DNA of 30,830 bases from Lachnospiraceae bacterium UBA4316 (GCA_002394535.1 DGUG01000209.1:1-30830), one strand, 5' to 3'. Shown: positions 16,578 through 24,959, numbered from the stretch's first letter. Translations and numbers: made by a program. The notes: generated by a model not told the origin, from the letters alone.

Positions 16578-17232
16578 GATCATACCTTCCAAGTCTTGCT
16601 TCTCCGCGACGCTGGAATGCTTCCAGAACTGTCGAGAACATCAGATATATAAACGCAACTTCGAGATACAGCGGCAGGAACTGATATGTTCTGCCTGCGA
16701 TCTGTCTCGTTGCAAGGAACATTTCCGTAACCGTGATATTCGATGCAAGCGAGGTATCCTTCACCATGCTGATCAGCGAATTGCCGAGTGCCGGGAACGC
16801 CGCACGAAATGCCTGGGGCAAAATCACATGCCACATGATCCCGGGGTAGCTCATGCCAACGCAATAGCCGGCCTCAAGCTGTCCCTTCGGAACACTTTCC
16901 ATACAGCCACGGATAGTCTCAGCACAATATGCCCCCTCGTTTATTGCAAACACAATGATCGCAACAACAAAGCCGTTAGGCTTGATTCCGAAAGCCGACG
17001 GGCCGTAATAGCCTACCATCAGCTGAACGAGAAGTGGTGTGCCTCTTATGATCCAGATATATACTCTTGCAATTTGTGTCAGTACCGGGACCTTTGAATA
17101 CTGAATGAGTGCAACTATAACCGCTATAACAAGTGCCAGTGCAAAAGAGATAACGGTAAGCGGTATGGTCATCGCAAGACCCGGCAGTATTATTCTCGGA
17201 AAAGATTCAATAAGTAAATTCCAAATATCCAT
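16558..17232 (-). CDS. Amino-acid ABC transporter permease (HisM/GlnP-type)
   Basis: A 224-residue inner-membrane permease with about five membrane segments, starting with a long hydrophobic stretch (IPLTVISFALALVIAVIVAL). The cytoplasmic loop that contacts the ATPase reads AGYCVGMSYPGIMWHVILPQAFRAAFP, a clear EAA-type motif of the polar amino acid family, with the preceding AYCAETIRGCMESVPKGQ. IWIIRGTPLLVQL near residue 62 is another family mark. I start at the second of two close ATGs because AAAGGG is eight bases before it. It is the first gene of the importer operon, with a promoter at 17259-17267. Confidence 0.93.
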   Translation of the reverse strand: MDIWNLLIESFPRIILPGLAMTIPLTVISFALALVIAVIVALIQYSKVPVLTQIARVYIWIIRGTPLLVQLMVGYYGPSAFGIKPNGFVVAIIVFAINEGAYCAETIRGCMESVPKGQLEAGYCVGMSYPGIMWHVILPQAFRAAFPALGNSLISMVKDTSLASNITVTEMFLATRQIAGRTYQFLPLYLEVAFIYLMFSTVLEAFQRRGEARLGRYDHGTSGS

Positions 17233-17258
17233 AATCATAACCCTTTTCGGATTAAAAG

Positions 17259-17267
17259 ATTATATCA
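17259..17267 (-). promoter_or_regulatory. Predicted promoter of the amino-acid importer operon
   Basis: The minus strand reads TGATATAAT, a perfect extended -10, about 27 bases upstream of the permease ATG. The -35 at 17 bp (TTTCAT) is weak. Confidence 0.6.
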
Positions 17268-17290
17268 ATGATACAAAAAAAATGAAAGTG

Positions 17291-17299
17291 TGATATCAT
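17291..17299 (+). promoter_or_regulatory. Predicted extended -10 box abutting the MATE start
   Basis: TGATATCAT resembles TGnTATAAT with one mismatch in the hexamer (TATCAT). It ends six bases before the ATG at 17306, so transcription would begin at or next to the start codon. Confidence 0.45.
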
Positions 17300-17305
17300 A
17301 CCCAC

Positions 17306-18703
17306 ATGGCAAAAGATAATCTTGAATGGCTCCGCAACGGCGAAAAGCTTAAAGCCTCACAGGAGGTTAAAACTATTATACTGTTAAGTATCCCTGCGAT
17401 ACTCAGCCAGATCACGACCGTGGCTATGGAGTACTGCGATGCTTCGATGGTCGGACACTTAGGAAGCGATGCAGGGGCTGCCATAGGTCTCGTTACAAGC
17501 ACAACATGGCTGATAAACGGCATAACGCTTGCAATAGGCACAGGATTTTCTGTTCAGGTGGCGCACCGTATAGGCGCCGGACGATTCAGGGACGCAAGAT
17601 CACTTACACGGCACGGACTTATGACAGCGCTGGCTGTCAGTGTGTTTATGGCAATAGTGTCAATGATCATCAGCAGGTATCTTCCCGTATGGCTCGGCGG
17701 AGGCGCCAATATAATCCGCGACTCATCGGCTTATTTTATGATCCTGTCTGCCGGAATGCCTTTTATGGCCGCAAGTTATACCTCGGGCAGCATGCTGCAG
17801 TGCAGCGGAAATATGAGGGTTCCGGGGATTATAAATATCGCGATGTGCTTTCTGAATGTTCTCTTTAACGCACTGTTTATTTTCCCTTCGGGGACGAAAA
17901 ATGTATTCGGAATATCTTTCTACCTGCCGGGGCTTGGACTCGGTGTACGCGGTGCCGCACTCGGAACCATAACAAGTGAAGCGGTCTGTGCGTTCGCGAT
18001 GCTGTACTTCCTTCTGGTGCGCTCCGAAATGCTGCATCTTCGGAAAGAAACATATGAAACAAGATATGCGGACGAACTGAAAAAAGCTATAACGATTGCG
18101 CTTCCCATTGCCGCCGAAAACGCTATAACGGGAGGAGCCTATGTGGCATTTACGAAAATCGTTGCACCTCTCGGAACAGTGGCCATCGCAGCTAATTCAT
18201 TCGCCATCACGGCTGAGGGCCTGTGTTACATGCCGGGCTACGGTATATCCGCCGCGGCAACCACCCTTATCGGCCAGAGTGTCGGGGCAAAACGAAATGA
18301 TCTCGTAAAGAGGATGTCATACATGACGATAGCACTTGCGATGGTCATGATGACAGTTACGGGATGTCTTATGTATGTATTCTCCGCGGAGATGATAGGG
18401 CTTCTGTCTCCCGATCCTCTTGTCATAGATATCGGATCTAAAATTCTTCGTATAGAAGCGTTTGCCGAGCCTTTCTTTGCCGCATCCATAGTTACGACCG
18501 GAATATTCCGGGGTATGGGCAAAACAATATTCTCCACACTGCTGAATCTTTCCACAATGTGGTTTGTAAGAATACCTCTTGCGGCTTTCCTGTCCGCATC
18601 ATACGGTCTTGTCGGTGTATGGTCCGCCATGTGCATCCAGCTCATAGTATGCGGCACTTTATTCGTAACCGTCCTTGCCGTTGTTATCAGGCGGTCTCAC
18701 TGA
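17306..18703 (+). CDS. MATE-family efflux transporter
   Basis: A 465-residue, very hydrophobic protein with about twelve membrane segments in two six-helix halves, the layout of MATE exporters that use Na+ or H+ gradients to expel drugs or metabolites. Early family marks are SIPAILSQITTVAMEYCDASMVGHLGSDAGAAIGL and the GTGFSVQVAHRIGAG loop. The second half repeats the pattern in LPIAAENAITGGAYVAFTKIV and PGYGISAAATTLIGQSVGAKR. The substrate cannot be told. No ribosome binding site is visible before the ATG; instead a -10-like box lies six bases away. An internal AGGAGG at codons 18-21 is part of the SQEV coding sequence and has no normal start codon after it. The 3' end overlaps the convergent 252-residue gene by 17 bp. 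Confidence 0.94.
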   Translation: MAKDNLEWLRNGEKLKASQEVKTIILLSIPAILSQITTVAMEYCDASMVGHLGSDAGAAIGLVTSTTWLINGITLAIGTGFSVQVAHRIGAGRFRDARSLTRHGLMTALAVSVFMAIVSMIISRYLPVWLGGGANIIRDSSAYFMILSAGMPFMAASYTSGSMLQCSGNMRVPGIINIAMCFLNVLFNALFIFPSGTKNVFGISFYLPGLGLGVRGAALGTITSEAVCAFAMLYFLLVRSEMLHLRKETYETRYADELKKAITIALPIAAENAITGGAYVAFTKIVAPLGTVAIAANSFAITAEGLCYMPGYGISAAATTLIGQSVGAKRNDLVKRMSYMTIALAMVMMTVTGCLMYVFSAEMIGLLSPDPLVIDIGSKILRIEAFAEPFFAASIVTTGIFRGMGKTIFSTLLNLSTMWFVRIPLAAFLSASYGLVGVWSAMCIQLIVCGTLFVTVLAVVIRRSH

Positions 18704-19445
18704 TCTGTTTTTTCTGCTGAGTTCTGAACTGAGTGTTTGCTTCGAGCAGTTCCTGCTGTCTCCTAAGGCCGGATCTTCTCATGGTATTCCAGAGGTTGTA
18801 ATTCCTCTCCGGCTGCCTGTCGGCTCTCGGGGCTCGTGTTACTATTCCGTCATTACCGCTTTCTGCAATATACATCGTTCTTGCTCCGGCTGCGGTTCCG
18901 CCGAATATCTTGCTGAAACTGTGCCCTCTGTATTCTTCGGGAGTGGCTCCAAAATTGTGGACGCAGTATGTTCCTTTATCTTCACCGTCACTTACGGAAT
19001 TGGCGGCAGAGCGGTCCTCTTTGATAAATCCCGCTACCCACGCCGCATAATCCGGATCGCTTTTCATGTTTTCCCATCCGGCATCGGATATGACTACTGT
19101 TTCCTCATCAAAGGGTCTCGTGGAACTGTATGGTATGTTAGAGATCAACCTGCTTACCGAATCCTTAAAACAGTCCATGGAAAGATTATTGATATCTTCG
19201 GGATACAGTCCTGCTTCTTTCAGCAGCTTTCGCCCTTCATTGACGCGGTTCTCCTGCTCTGCTCTCTTGTCGGGATTTTCCCTGTAATAATCGGACATCA
19301 CAGTGCTGCTTTTTGTCTGTTTGACTTTATCATCCGCCTTGCTTGCGGCATTATCAGATAACGCCTCATTTATCTGCCTGTTTGTATACCGATAGTTGTA
19401 ATATCCGCCGTAACTTCCCGCAAATCCAGCTGCCTGTCCGATCAT
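18687..19445 (-). CDS. Unrecognised 252-residue protein
   Basis: I do not recognise this gene. The ATG is well supported by GCAGGAGGG about six bases upstream, and codon use looks like its neighbours. The protein has no signal peptide or membrane helix. The first 20 residues are rich in Gly and Tyr (GFAGSYGGYYNYRYTNRQ), followed by a charged helical stretch (about 25-85) and a central part with VVISDAGWENMKSDPDYAAW, which reads as a small alpha/beta domain. GTYCVHNFGATPEEYRGHSF, a Gly/Ala patch (IFGGTAAGARTMYI) and a basic, Gln-rich tail (RRSGLRRQQELLEANTQFR) follow. The VVIS...W..M..DP.YA.W pattern recalls uncharacterised conserved proteins of Lachnospiraceae, but I cannot name a family. Its leader contains a terminator-like hairpin only about 20 bases before the ribosome site. 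Confidence 0.75.
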   Translation of the reverse strand: MIGQAAGFAGSYGGYYNYRYTNRQINEALSDNAASKADDKVKQTKSSTVMSDYYRENPDKRAEQENRVNEGRKLLKEAGLYPEDINNLSMDCFKDSVSRLISNIPYSSTRPFDEETVVISDAGWENMKSDPDYAAWVAGFIKEDRSAANSVSDGEDKGTYCVHNFGATPEEYRGHSFSKIFGGTAAGARTMYIAESGNDGIVTRAPRADRQPERNYNLWNTMRRSGLRRQQELLEANTQFRTQQKKQISETA

Positions 19446-19470
19446 ACAAAGCCCTCCTGCCGATAGGTGC

Positions 19471-19513
19471 AAAAAAGCACATTTTCCAATTTCAATCCAT
19501 TGAAAAATGTGCT
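19471..19513 (-). terminator. Intrinsic terminator after GH31, in the leader of the 252-residue gene
   Basis: On the minus strand AGCACATTTT pairs with AAAATGTGCT (10 bp, 19476-19485 and 19504-19513). An inner CAAT/ATTG stem adds to it, and six T residues follow directly. It lies 53 bases after the GH31 stop. Because the next ribosome site begins only about 15-20 bases beyond the T-run, the downstream gene must be reached by readthrough or from a promoter lying at 19514-19565, before the hairpin. Confidence 0.8.
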
Positions 19514-19565
19514 CTCCGTAGTCATATTTAACTAATATTTATATCGGCTGAAGATAGGGAAAACT

Positions 19566-21554
19566 TTATGATTTTTCATCCAGTCTTTCAAACACGGGAA
19601 TCACTTTCAGAGGAGCCTGAGCAGTTATTGTGCACCCTCCTTCGTAGACCGTTTCATTATCACGGTTCTTCCATCCGGCACCCTTCGGCAGATAGACCTG
19701 TCTGTTGGTTACACCCGCCTCAAAAACCGGAGCCACAAGGTATTTGCCGCCAAACATGTACTCATCCTCTGCCTCCCATGCCTTCTTATCATCCGGAAAC
19801 TCGTAAAACAGGGTCCTCATGACCGGTGTTCCCTTTTCATGAGCTTCATTCATCAGGTCCCTTATGTAGTCTCTCATGGACTCCCTGAGATCTATATACT
19901 GCCTGCATATTTCATATACTTCTTCTCCGTAACTCCATATTTCGTTAGCGGCTCCCGAGCGGCATGTTGCTCCTCCTGTCGTTCCGACCTGTGGCTGCCT
20001 CGGCTCTCTGTCTCCGTGAAGCCTCATGACCGGACAAAATGTCCCCCACTCAAACCATCTGACAAACAATTCACGAAATGCCGGATCATTCGGATCTCCT
20101 CCGTGAAAACCGCCTATGTCGGTAGTCCACCACGGTATGCCTGCCAGGCCCATATTAAGTCCTGCAACCAGCTGGTTTTTCATACTTTCGAAACTGGACG
20201 CTATATCACCGGACCACACAAGTGCACCAAACCTCTGGCTACCTGCCCAGGCACATCTTATAAGGTTAACGATATTCTCCTGTCCCATCTCCTTCATGCC
20301 TTCATAGAACGTTCTGGCATAGTCAACGGGGTATATATTTCCGATCATAAGATCAGGTCCGAGATAATAACGGTAGTTGTCAAAATCGTACACACTGTAC
20401 TCAGGCTCGGCTTCATCAAGCCAGAATATCCTTACTCCGAGTTCGTAATAATTCTTGAGAACCGTATCCCACAGATATCTTCTTGCTTCGGGATTGGTAA
20501 CATCAATATGTATCGTTGCGCCCTCAAAATTCAGACCGACACGGAATCCTCTCTCGGTCCTTACCAGAAATCCGTTTTCCAGCATATATTTATAATTTTC
20601 GCTCTCACGGTCTACCGTAGGCCATATAGATACCATCAGTTTGATACCCATTGACTCCAGTTCATCTATCATAGCCTTTGGATCATGCCAGTACACAGGA
20701 TCGAATTTCCATTCTCCCTGCCTCGGCCAATGAAAGAAATCCACAACTATAACATCAAGAGGTATGTTCTCCCTCTTATATCTTCTTGCAACATCCAGCA
20801 ACTCTTCCTGGGTCTGATAGCGAAGCTTGCACTGCCAGAATCCAAGCCCGTATTCCGGCATCATAGGGACGGTACCCGTAACCTTTGCATAAGCCTCTTC
20901 AATCTGTGCCGGAGTATCTCCGACAACAATCCAGTAATCCATTATATCGGTACTGTATGCTTCAAATGACGTGATATTTCTGCCGAAAACGCATCTTCCG
21001 ATCGCCGGATTGTTCCACAGCAGTCCGTACCCCAAAGACGAGATAGCAAACGGAACACTTGCCTGTGAATTCCTGTGTGCCAGTTCAAGATCACATCCTT
21101 TGAGATTAAGGAAATCCTGCTGGTATTGGCCCATTCCGTATATTTTTTCTTCTTTATCGGGAGATTCCCAACGGACAGTGAGATGATAGTTTCCTCCCGG
21201 ATGAGGCTTAAACTCTCTACCCTCAACTTCTATGGCGCTGCACTTTGAATCCCTGATATCACGGCGGTTTCTCCAGTACTCTTCGAGTACTGTTTTACCG
21301 TTGGAACGGTTGATACTGATCTTTCCCGTTTGAGTTATGCGGACAATTATCTCTCCATTCTTGAGAACTCCGCCTTCGGCATCGTTTTCAATAACCGCTT
21401 TGGAATTTTGAGGTATGGTAAGTGCCCAGTCTTCATCCGGCATTTTTGCACATTTTGTTGCTCTTATCCTTACAGCATTTTCACCCCACGCTTCGATCCA
21501 CAGCATCTCCGAATCATACCGGTAGATAAGCTTATTGTCCGACCTTGTGATCAT
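19566..21554 (-). CDS. Glycoside hydrolase family 31 (alpha-xylosidase/alpha-glucosidase type)
   Basis: A 662-residue retaining GH31 enzyme. An N-terminal beta-sandwich (about 1-230) is followed by a TIM barrel opening at YGLGFWQCKLRYQTQEELL (236-254). The catalytic nucleophile is D380 in FWLDEAEPE, and the general acid/base is D450 in VWSGDIASSFESM; IPWWTTDIGGF at 473-483 is another family block. The length and the absence of extra modules resemble YicI-like alpha-xylosidases, but alpha-glucosidase activity cannot be excluded. No signal peptide is seen, so it acts on imported oligosaccharides. The start MITRSD is set by AGGAGG eight bases upstream; that site overlaps the stop of GH127, so the two genes are translationally linked. 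A terminator follows. Confidence 0.92.
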   Translation of the reverse strand: MITRSDNKLIYRYDSEMLWIEAWGENAVRIRATKCAKMPDEDWALTIPQNSKAVIENDAEGGVLKNGEIIVRITQTGKISINRSNGKTVLEEYWRNRRDIRDSKCSAIEVEGREFKPHPGGNYHLTVRWESPDKEEKIYGMGQYQQDFLNLKGCDLELAHRNSQASVPFAISSLGYGLLWNNPAIGRCVFGRNITSFEAYSTDIMDYWIVVGDTPAQIEEAYAKVTGTVPMMPEYGLGFWQCKLRYQTQEELLDVARRYKRENIPLDVIVVDFFHWPRQGEWKFDPVYWHDPKAMIDELESMGIKLMVSIWPTVDRESENYKYMLENGFLVRTERGFRVGLNFEGATIHIDVTNPEARRYLWDTVLKNYYELGVRIFWLDEAEPEYSVYDFDNYRYYLGPDLMIGNIYPVDYARTFYEGMKEMGQENIVNLIRCAWAGSQRFGALVWSGDIASSFESMKNQLVAGLNMGLAGIPWWTTDIGGFHGGDPNDPAFRELFVRWFEWGTFCPVMRLHGDREPRQPQVGTTGGATCRSGAANEIWSYGEEVYEICRQYIDLRESMRDYIRDLMNEAHEKGTPVMRTLFYEFPDDKKAWEAEDEYMFGGKYLVAPVFEAGVTNRQVYLPKGAGWKNRDNETVYEGGCTITAQAPLKVIPVFERLDEKS

Positions 21555-21565
21555 CCGTAACCTCC

Positions 21566-23521
21566 TCACTTCGCTTCATTAAGCCACACACGCATCTCGC
21601 CCTCTCCTCTGTTTGCCCATGCATAATAAGGGATCAGCCTTATACTGCATTCTTCTTCTCTAGGTCTGTTACCAGTATAGTAAAGGCCTTCTCCAAAATC
21701 ATTTGCATCGGTTCTCCATCCCTTGGCATCAATCACACCGACTCCGCCAAGGATATCATCCCTCCACTCATAACTAAGCTCCGAATCCGCCGGAAGATTA
21801 AGGTTGTGAAGTCCTATTCCGTTATCAGCCCCCTCCGCGCAGTAAACCTGAGGTCCTCTTGCGATTGCAACCTTTCCGATGTTCTCGGAAACCTTCGGAT
21901 TGCAATACCATCTCTTGGGGGTAATCTGAATGTCATATCCGATTCTATGATCCCCTCCGGGGATAGCAACGTTCCAATAACCGTTATCCGAAACTATATC
22001 TGCTGTCTTTTCGTCTACCTTACCTGCATAATCATCAGCCCATCCGGGGATTCGTATCTTCAGATTTACCGGATTAGTTCCGTTGTTGGACACTAAAAAT
22101 GTGATCTTGCCGCTTCTCGGATAATCACACTCCTGTTTTATCCTGACAGTATGCCCGTTTAGCTCAAAATCCGATTCCGATCTGATGAACAGATTGACGA
22201 GAATTTCATCCTCCTTTGCGGTATAAATATACTTATCGACCGATGCAATCATCCTCGCAAGGTTGGGCGGGCAGCATGCACATCCGAGCCATTCGGGACG
22301 TACCGGTTTGACATGACTCTTTCCCGGATCATTTGCGGATTTTTCGGGAACAACTTCGAGAGGATTAACGTAGAAGAAATGCCTTCCGTCCAACGCCATT
22401 CCTGCCAGTGCGGTGTTATACAATGCTCTTTCCATAATGTCGGCATACTCCGATCTCGACTCTATCCTGAGCATCTGTATGGCAAAAAATATCAGGCCGA
22501 TCGAAGCACAGGTCTCGCAATACATAGTATCGTTCGGAAGATCATAGTCGAGAGTAAATGCCTCGCCGATGACCGTGGAGCCTATTCCTCCCGTTATATA
22601 CATTCTCTTGTCCGCAATATTACGCCATATCTTCCTGCACACATCCGCAAGACCTTTATCGTTTGTGGTTGCTGCAAGATCAGCCAGTGCTGTACTCATG
22701 TAAACAAGCCTTACAGCATGACCCTCCGCTGTGTCCTGTTGTTCAACCGGCACATGCATCTGAAAATACTTTTTAGGAAACGTGTAAACACCTGCTATGA
22801 TAGGATCTTTTGCATCTGCTGCTTTCTGCCTGTCAAAAAATTCCGGGTCCTTCCCTCTTTGGCGAAGAAAGAATTCCGCTTCTTTAAGGTAAGTGTCATT
22901 TCCCGTCAGATGGTAGAGTTTCATCAGTCCTATCTCTATCTCTTCATGACCATCCACTCCGCAGATCTTTCCTTCACCCTCTCCGAATACAGAACATATA
23001 TGATCGGCAAGTTTTCGGGCAACACTCAATACCTTTTCATTACCTGTTGCTTCGTAATACGCAACCGACGCTTCTATAAAATGCCCGGCACAGTATAATT
23101 CATGACTTTCCCCAAGGCGCTTGTATTTCCTCTCGGGTGCCTTGATTGTAAAATAAGTATTTAAGTAGCCGTCTTCTTCCTGTGCCTCACTAATAAGGTC
23201 CACAACATCGTCGGCTGTTTTTTTCAGATCTTCATCCCATTCATACATCAGGGAATATGAAACCGCTTCAAGCCATTTATAGACATCACTGTCCTGAAAT
23301 ACCCAACCGTAGTGATCCCCCTGCGATCTTTTTGCTGCGATACGGAAGTTCTCTATAGCATGACTTTTCTCGTTCGGAATAAAATCATCATCTCGTTCCT
23401 TCTCAATATTGATATCGATCGCATCGTTAAGCACATCCCACTGGTAAGGGATCATCTCATGCTTAACAAGCTTACGGTATCTGTTCCAAAAAGTATCGTG
23501 AATCATTGTTTCATTATTCAT
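21566..23521 (-). CDS. Glycoside hydrolase family 127, beta-L-arabinofuranosidase type
   Basis: A 651-residue GH127 (former DUF1680) enzyme with an alpha/alpha-barrel (about 1-420) and C-terminal beta-sandwich domains. The zinc/cysteine active site of the characterised HypBA1 enzyme is fully present and nearly in register: E320 in IGEAF, C338 in CETCAS, and C416/C417 in GCACCPPN. This supports release of beta-L-arabinofuranose, as found in extensin glycans and some xyloglucan side chains. It has no signal peptide, so it is cytoplasmic. The start MNNETMIHD is chosen for the GAGAGGA site about nine bases upstream. It is downstream of the sugar-binding lipoprotein gene across a strong hairpin and 12 bp upstream of the GH31 start. 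Confidence 0.93.
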   Translation of the reverse strand: MNNETMIHDTFWNRYRKLVKHEMIPYQWDVLNDAIDINIEKERDDDFIPNEKSHAIENFRIAAKRSQGDHYGWVFQDSDVYKWLEAVSYSLMYEWDEDLKKTADDVVDLISEAQEEDGYLNTYFTIKAPERKYKRLGESHELYCAGHFIEASVAYYEATGNEKVLSVARKLADHICSVFGEGEGKICGVDGHEEIEIGLMKLYHLTGNDTYLKEAEFFLRQRGKDPEFFDRQKAADAKDPIIAGVYTFPKKYFQMHVPVEQQDTAEGHAVRLVYMSTALADLAATTNDKGLADVCRKIWRNIADKRMYITGGIGSTVIGEAFTLDYDLPNDTMYCETCASIGLIFFAIQMLRIESRSEYADIMERALYNTALAGMALDGRHFFYVNPLEVVPEKSANDPGKSHVKPVRPEWLGCACCPPNLARMIASVDKYIYTAKEDEILVNLFIRSESDFELNGHTVRIKQECDYPRSGKITFLVSNNGTNPVNLKIRIPGWADDYAGKVDEKTADIVSDNGYWNVAIPGGDHRIGYDIQITPKRWYCNPKVSENIGKVAIARGPQVYCAEGADNGIGLHNLNLPADSELSYEWRDDILGGVGVIDAKGWRTDANDFGEGLYYTGNRPREEECSIRLIPYYAWANRGEGEMRVWLNEAK

Positions 23522-23550
23522 TGCGAGAATCCTCTCTTTTAGTGAAAATA

Positions 23551-23573
23551 GGGCCAAGATAAGATCTTGGCCC
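23551..23573 (-). terminator. Intercistronic hairpin between the binding-protein and GH127 genes
   Basis: GGGCCAAGAT and ATCTTGGCCC form a perfect 10-bp stem with a 3-base loop, 24 bases after the lipoprotein stop. On the minus strand it is followed by TATTTTCACT, only moderately T-rich. It probably stabilises the upstream mRNA and partly terminates, giving more binding protein than enzymes. Confidence 0.7.
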
Positions 23574-23596
23574 CATTATTTATTATACCATGGTAT

Positions 23597-24895
23597 TTAC
23601 TTACCTATGATCGAATCTATTGTAGCCTGTGCTTCCGCAGCTGCCGATGCGGGATCACTGTCTCCGGTAATGACTTTATTGAAAGCAAGTGAGATTGCAT
23701 CTGAAATATCAGGCCATTCGGGAAGAGGACCTCTTGCATTTGCATACTGCATCTCATCTACGAATACCTGGTAAACCGCATCACCCTTGAACTGGTCCTT
23801 TGCGATGGTTGAATCGGATGAGATATATCCCATATGATCCATCATGTACAGGCATGTGTCCTTACTTGTTGCATACTGAAGGAAAGCGATAGCTGCCTCT
23901 TCATTTCCGCCGTCGATAACCGCGTAGTTTTCTCCGCCAAGACCGGATGCCTGCTGCTTATCCTGAGGTATGGGGGCAACATTCCACTTAAGGTCGGGAA
24001 CTTCCTGACGCATTGTGGGAATCTGCCATGTACCATTGATCATCATGGCAAGGTTACCGGAAATAAACTGGTTCATAGTATCACCCTGTGTCCAGTTAAT
24101 AGCCTCTTTGGGGAATGCTCCCGCATCTACGAGACTCTTTTCGAACTCAAGTGCCTTGATTCCGCCTTCCGAATTGATCTCATATGATGTCTGGCCTGTT
24201 GACCATACCCAGGGAAGGAAGTTAAATGTACCTTCTTCGTTCTGAAGTGCACAATGAGCAAATCCGTATACGTTACCCTTTGTTGTCTTTGTTGCTACAT
24301 CAAGAAGCTCATCCCATGTCTTGGGAACTTCACATCCTGCCTCTGCAAGCATGTCTTCATTATAGAAAAGAACCAGGTCATTACTTCCGAACGGAACTCC
24401 GTAAAGCTTTCCGTCAAGTGTACATGAATTAACGGGACCCGGATAATAATTGCTTACATCAAATCTGTCCGTTATGTCTGCAAAGATTCCCATCGCTGCA
24501 TATGATGCATGATCCGGGTTATCAAGAATAACGATATCGGGAAGTTCACCTGCAGATGCTCCGACCGAAAGCTGTTTCTTGAAATCAGCAAAAGGAACAT
24601 ATTTAGCCTGAACCTTGATCTTATCCTGCTGTCCGTTAAACTCCTGAATGATATGGTCCAGTGCTTCCTGATGGCCGGCAGTTTCCCAGTAATACCAGAT
24701 CGTAACATCCCCCGATGCATCGCCGGAAGCCGGAACGGCTTCTTCTGTCTGAGTGTCTGCAACCTCTGTTGTTTCGGCTGTCTCCTCTTTTGCGGCTGTC
24801 TCCTGTGCAGGAGCCTGTGTTGCAGCACCACATCCTGCCAGTACTGTTGCCAGCATCACTGCGCTGACAAATGTTGCTAAAAATCTCTTTTTCAT
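23597..24895 (-). CDS. Carbohydrate ABC transporter substrate-binding lipoprotein
   Basis: A 432-residue extracellular solute-binding protein of the sugar (family 1) type. Residues 1-22 are a lipoprotein signal with lipobox LAGC (Cys22), followed by a low-complexity Ala/Glu/Thr linker (about 23-60) typical of Gram-positive lipoproteins. The mature domain starts at VTIWYYWETAGHQEALDHII and has PDIVILDNPDHASYAAMGIFADIT, YGVPFGSNDLVLFYNEDML, VPKTWDELLDVA and MMINGTWQIP, all classic for oligosaccharide binders. An AAGGAGG site precedes the ATG. It is separated from its permease genes by the kinase gene and has its own upstream element (24975-24998) and promoter-like sequence. Confidence 0.95.
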   Translation of the reverse strand: MKKRFLATFVSAVMLATVLAGCGAATQAPAQETAAKEETAETTEVADTQTEEAVPASGDASGDVTIWYYWETAGHQEALDHIIQEFNGQQDKIKVQAKYVPFADFKKQLSVGASAGELPDIVILDNPDHASYAAMGIFADITDRFDVSNYYPGPVNSCTLDGKLYGVPFGSNDLVLFYNEDMLAEAGCEVPKTWDELLDVATKTTKGNVYGFAHCALQNEEGTFNFLPWVWSTGQTSYEINSEGGIKALEFEKSLVDAGAFPKEAINWTQGDTMNQFISGNLAMMINGTWQIPTMRQEVPDLKWNVAPIPQDKQQASGLGGENYAVIDGGNEEAAIAFLQYATSKDTCLYMMDHMGYISSDSTIAKDQFKGDAVYQVFVDEMQYANARGPLPEWPDISDAISLAFNKVITGDSDPASAAAEAQATIDSIIGK

Positions 24896-24935
24896 AAATA
24901 CCTCCTTAAATAAGAGTTGTTTTCCTTACGAGATC

Positions 24936-24941
24936 ATTATC
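24936..24941 (-). promoter_or_regulatory. Possible -10 box for the binding-protein gene
   Basis: The minus strand reads GATAAT about 40 bases before the ATG. No good -35 lies at 17 bp, which would fit an activator-dependent promoter. The assignment is tentative. Confidence 0.35.
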
Positions 24942-24959
24942 TGTTGAAAAACGCAAACA
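24942..24959. promoter_or_regulatory. cre-like sequence overlapping the binding-protein promoter
   Basis: TGTTGAAAAACGCAAACA has TG...CG...CA spacing near that of catabolite-responsive elements but with an extra A relative to consensus. Its position between the presumed -35 and -10 would suit repression by a CcpA-like LacI-family protein. The match is imperfect. Confidence 0.3.

Noticed and set aside
17390..17460. Alternative MATE start after the internal AGGAGG at codons 18-21
   Set aside because: No ATG, GTG or TTG follows at usable spacing, and starting later would remove part of the first membrane segment.
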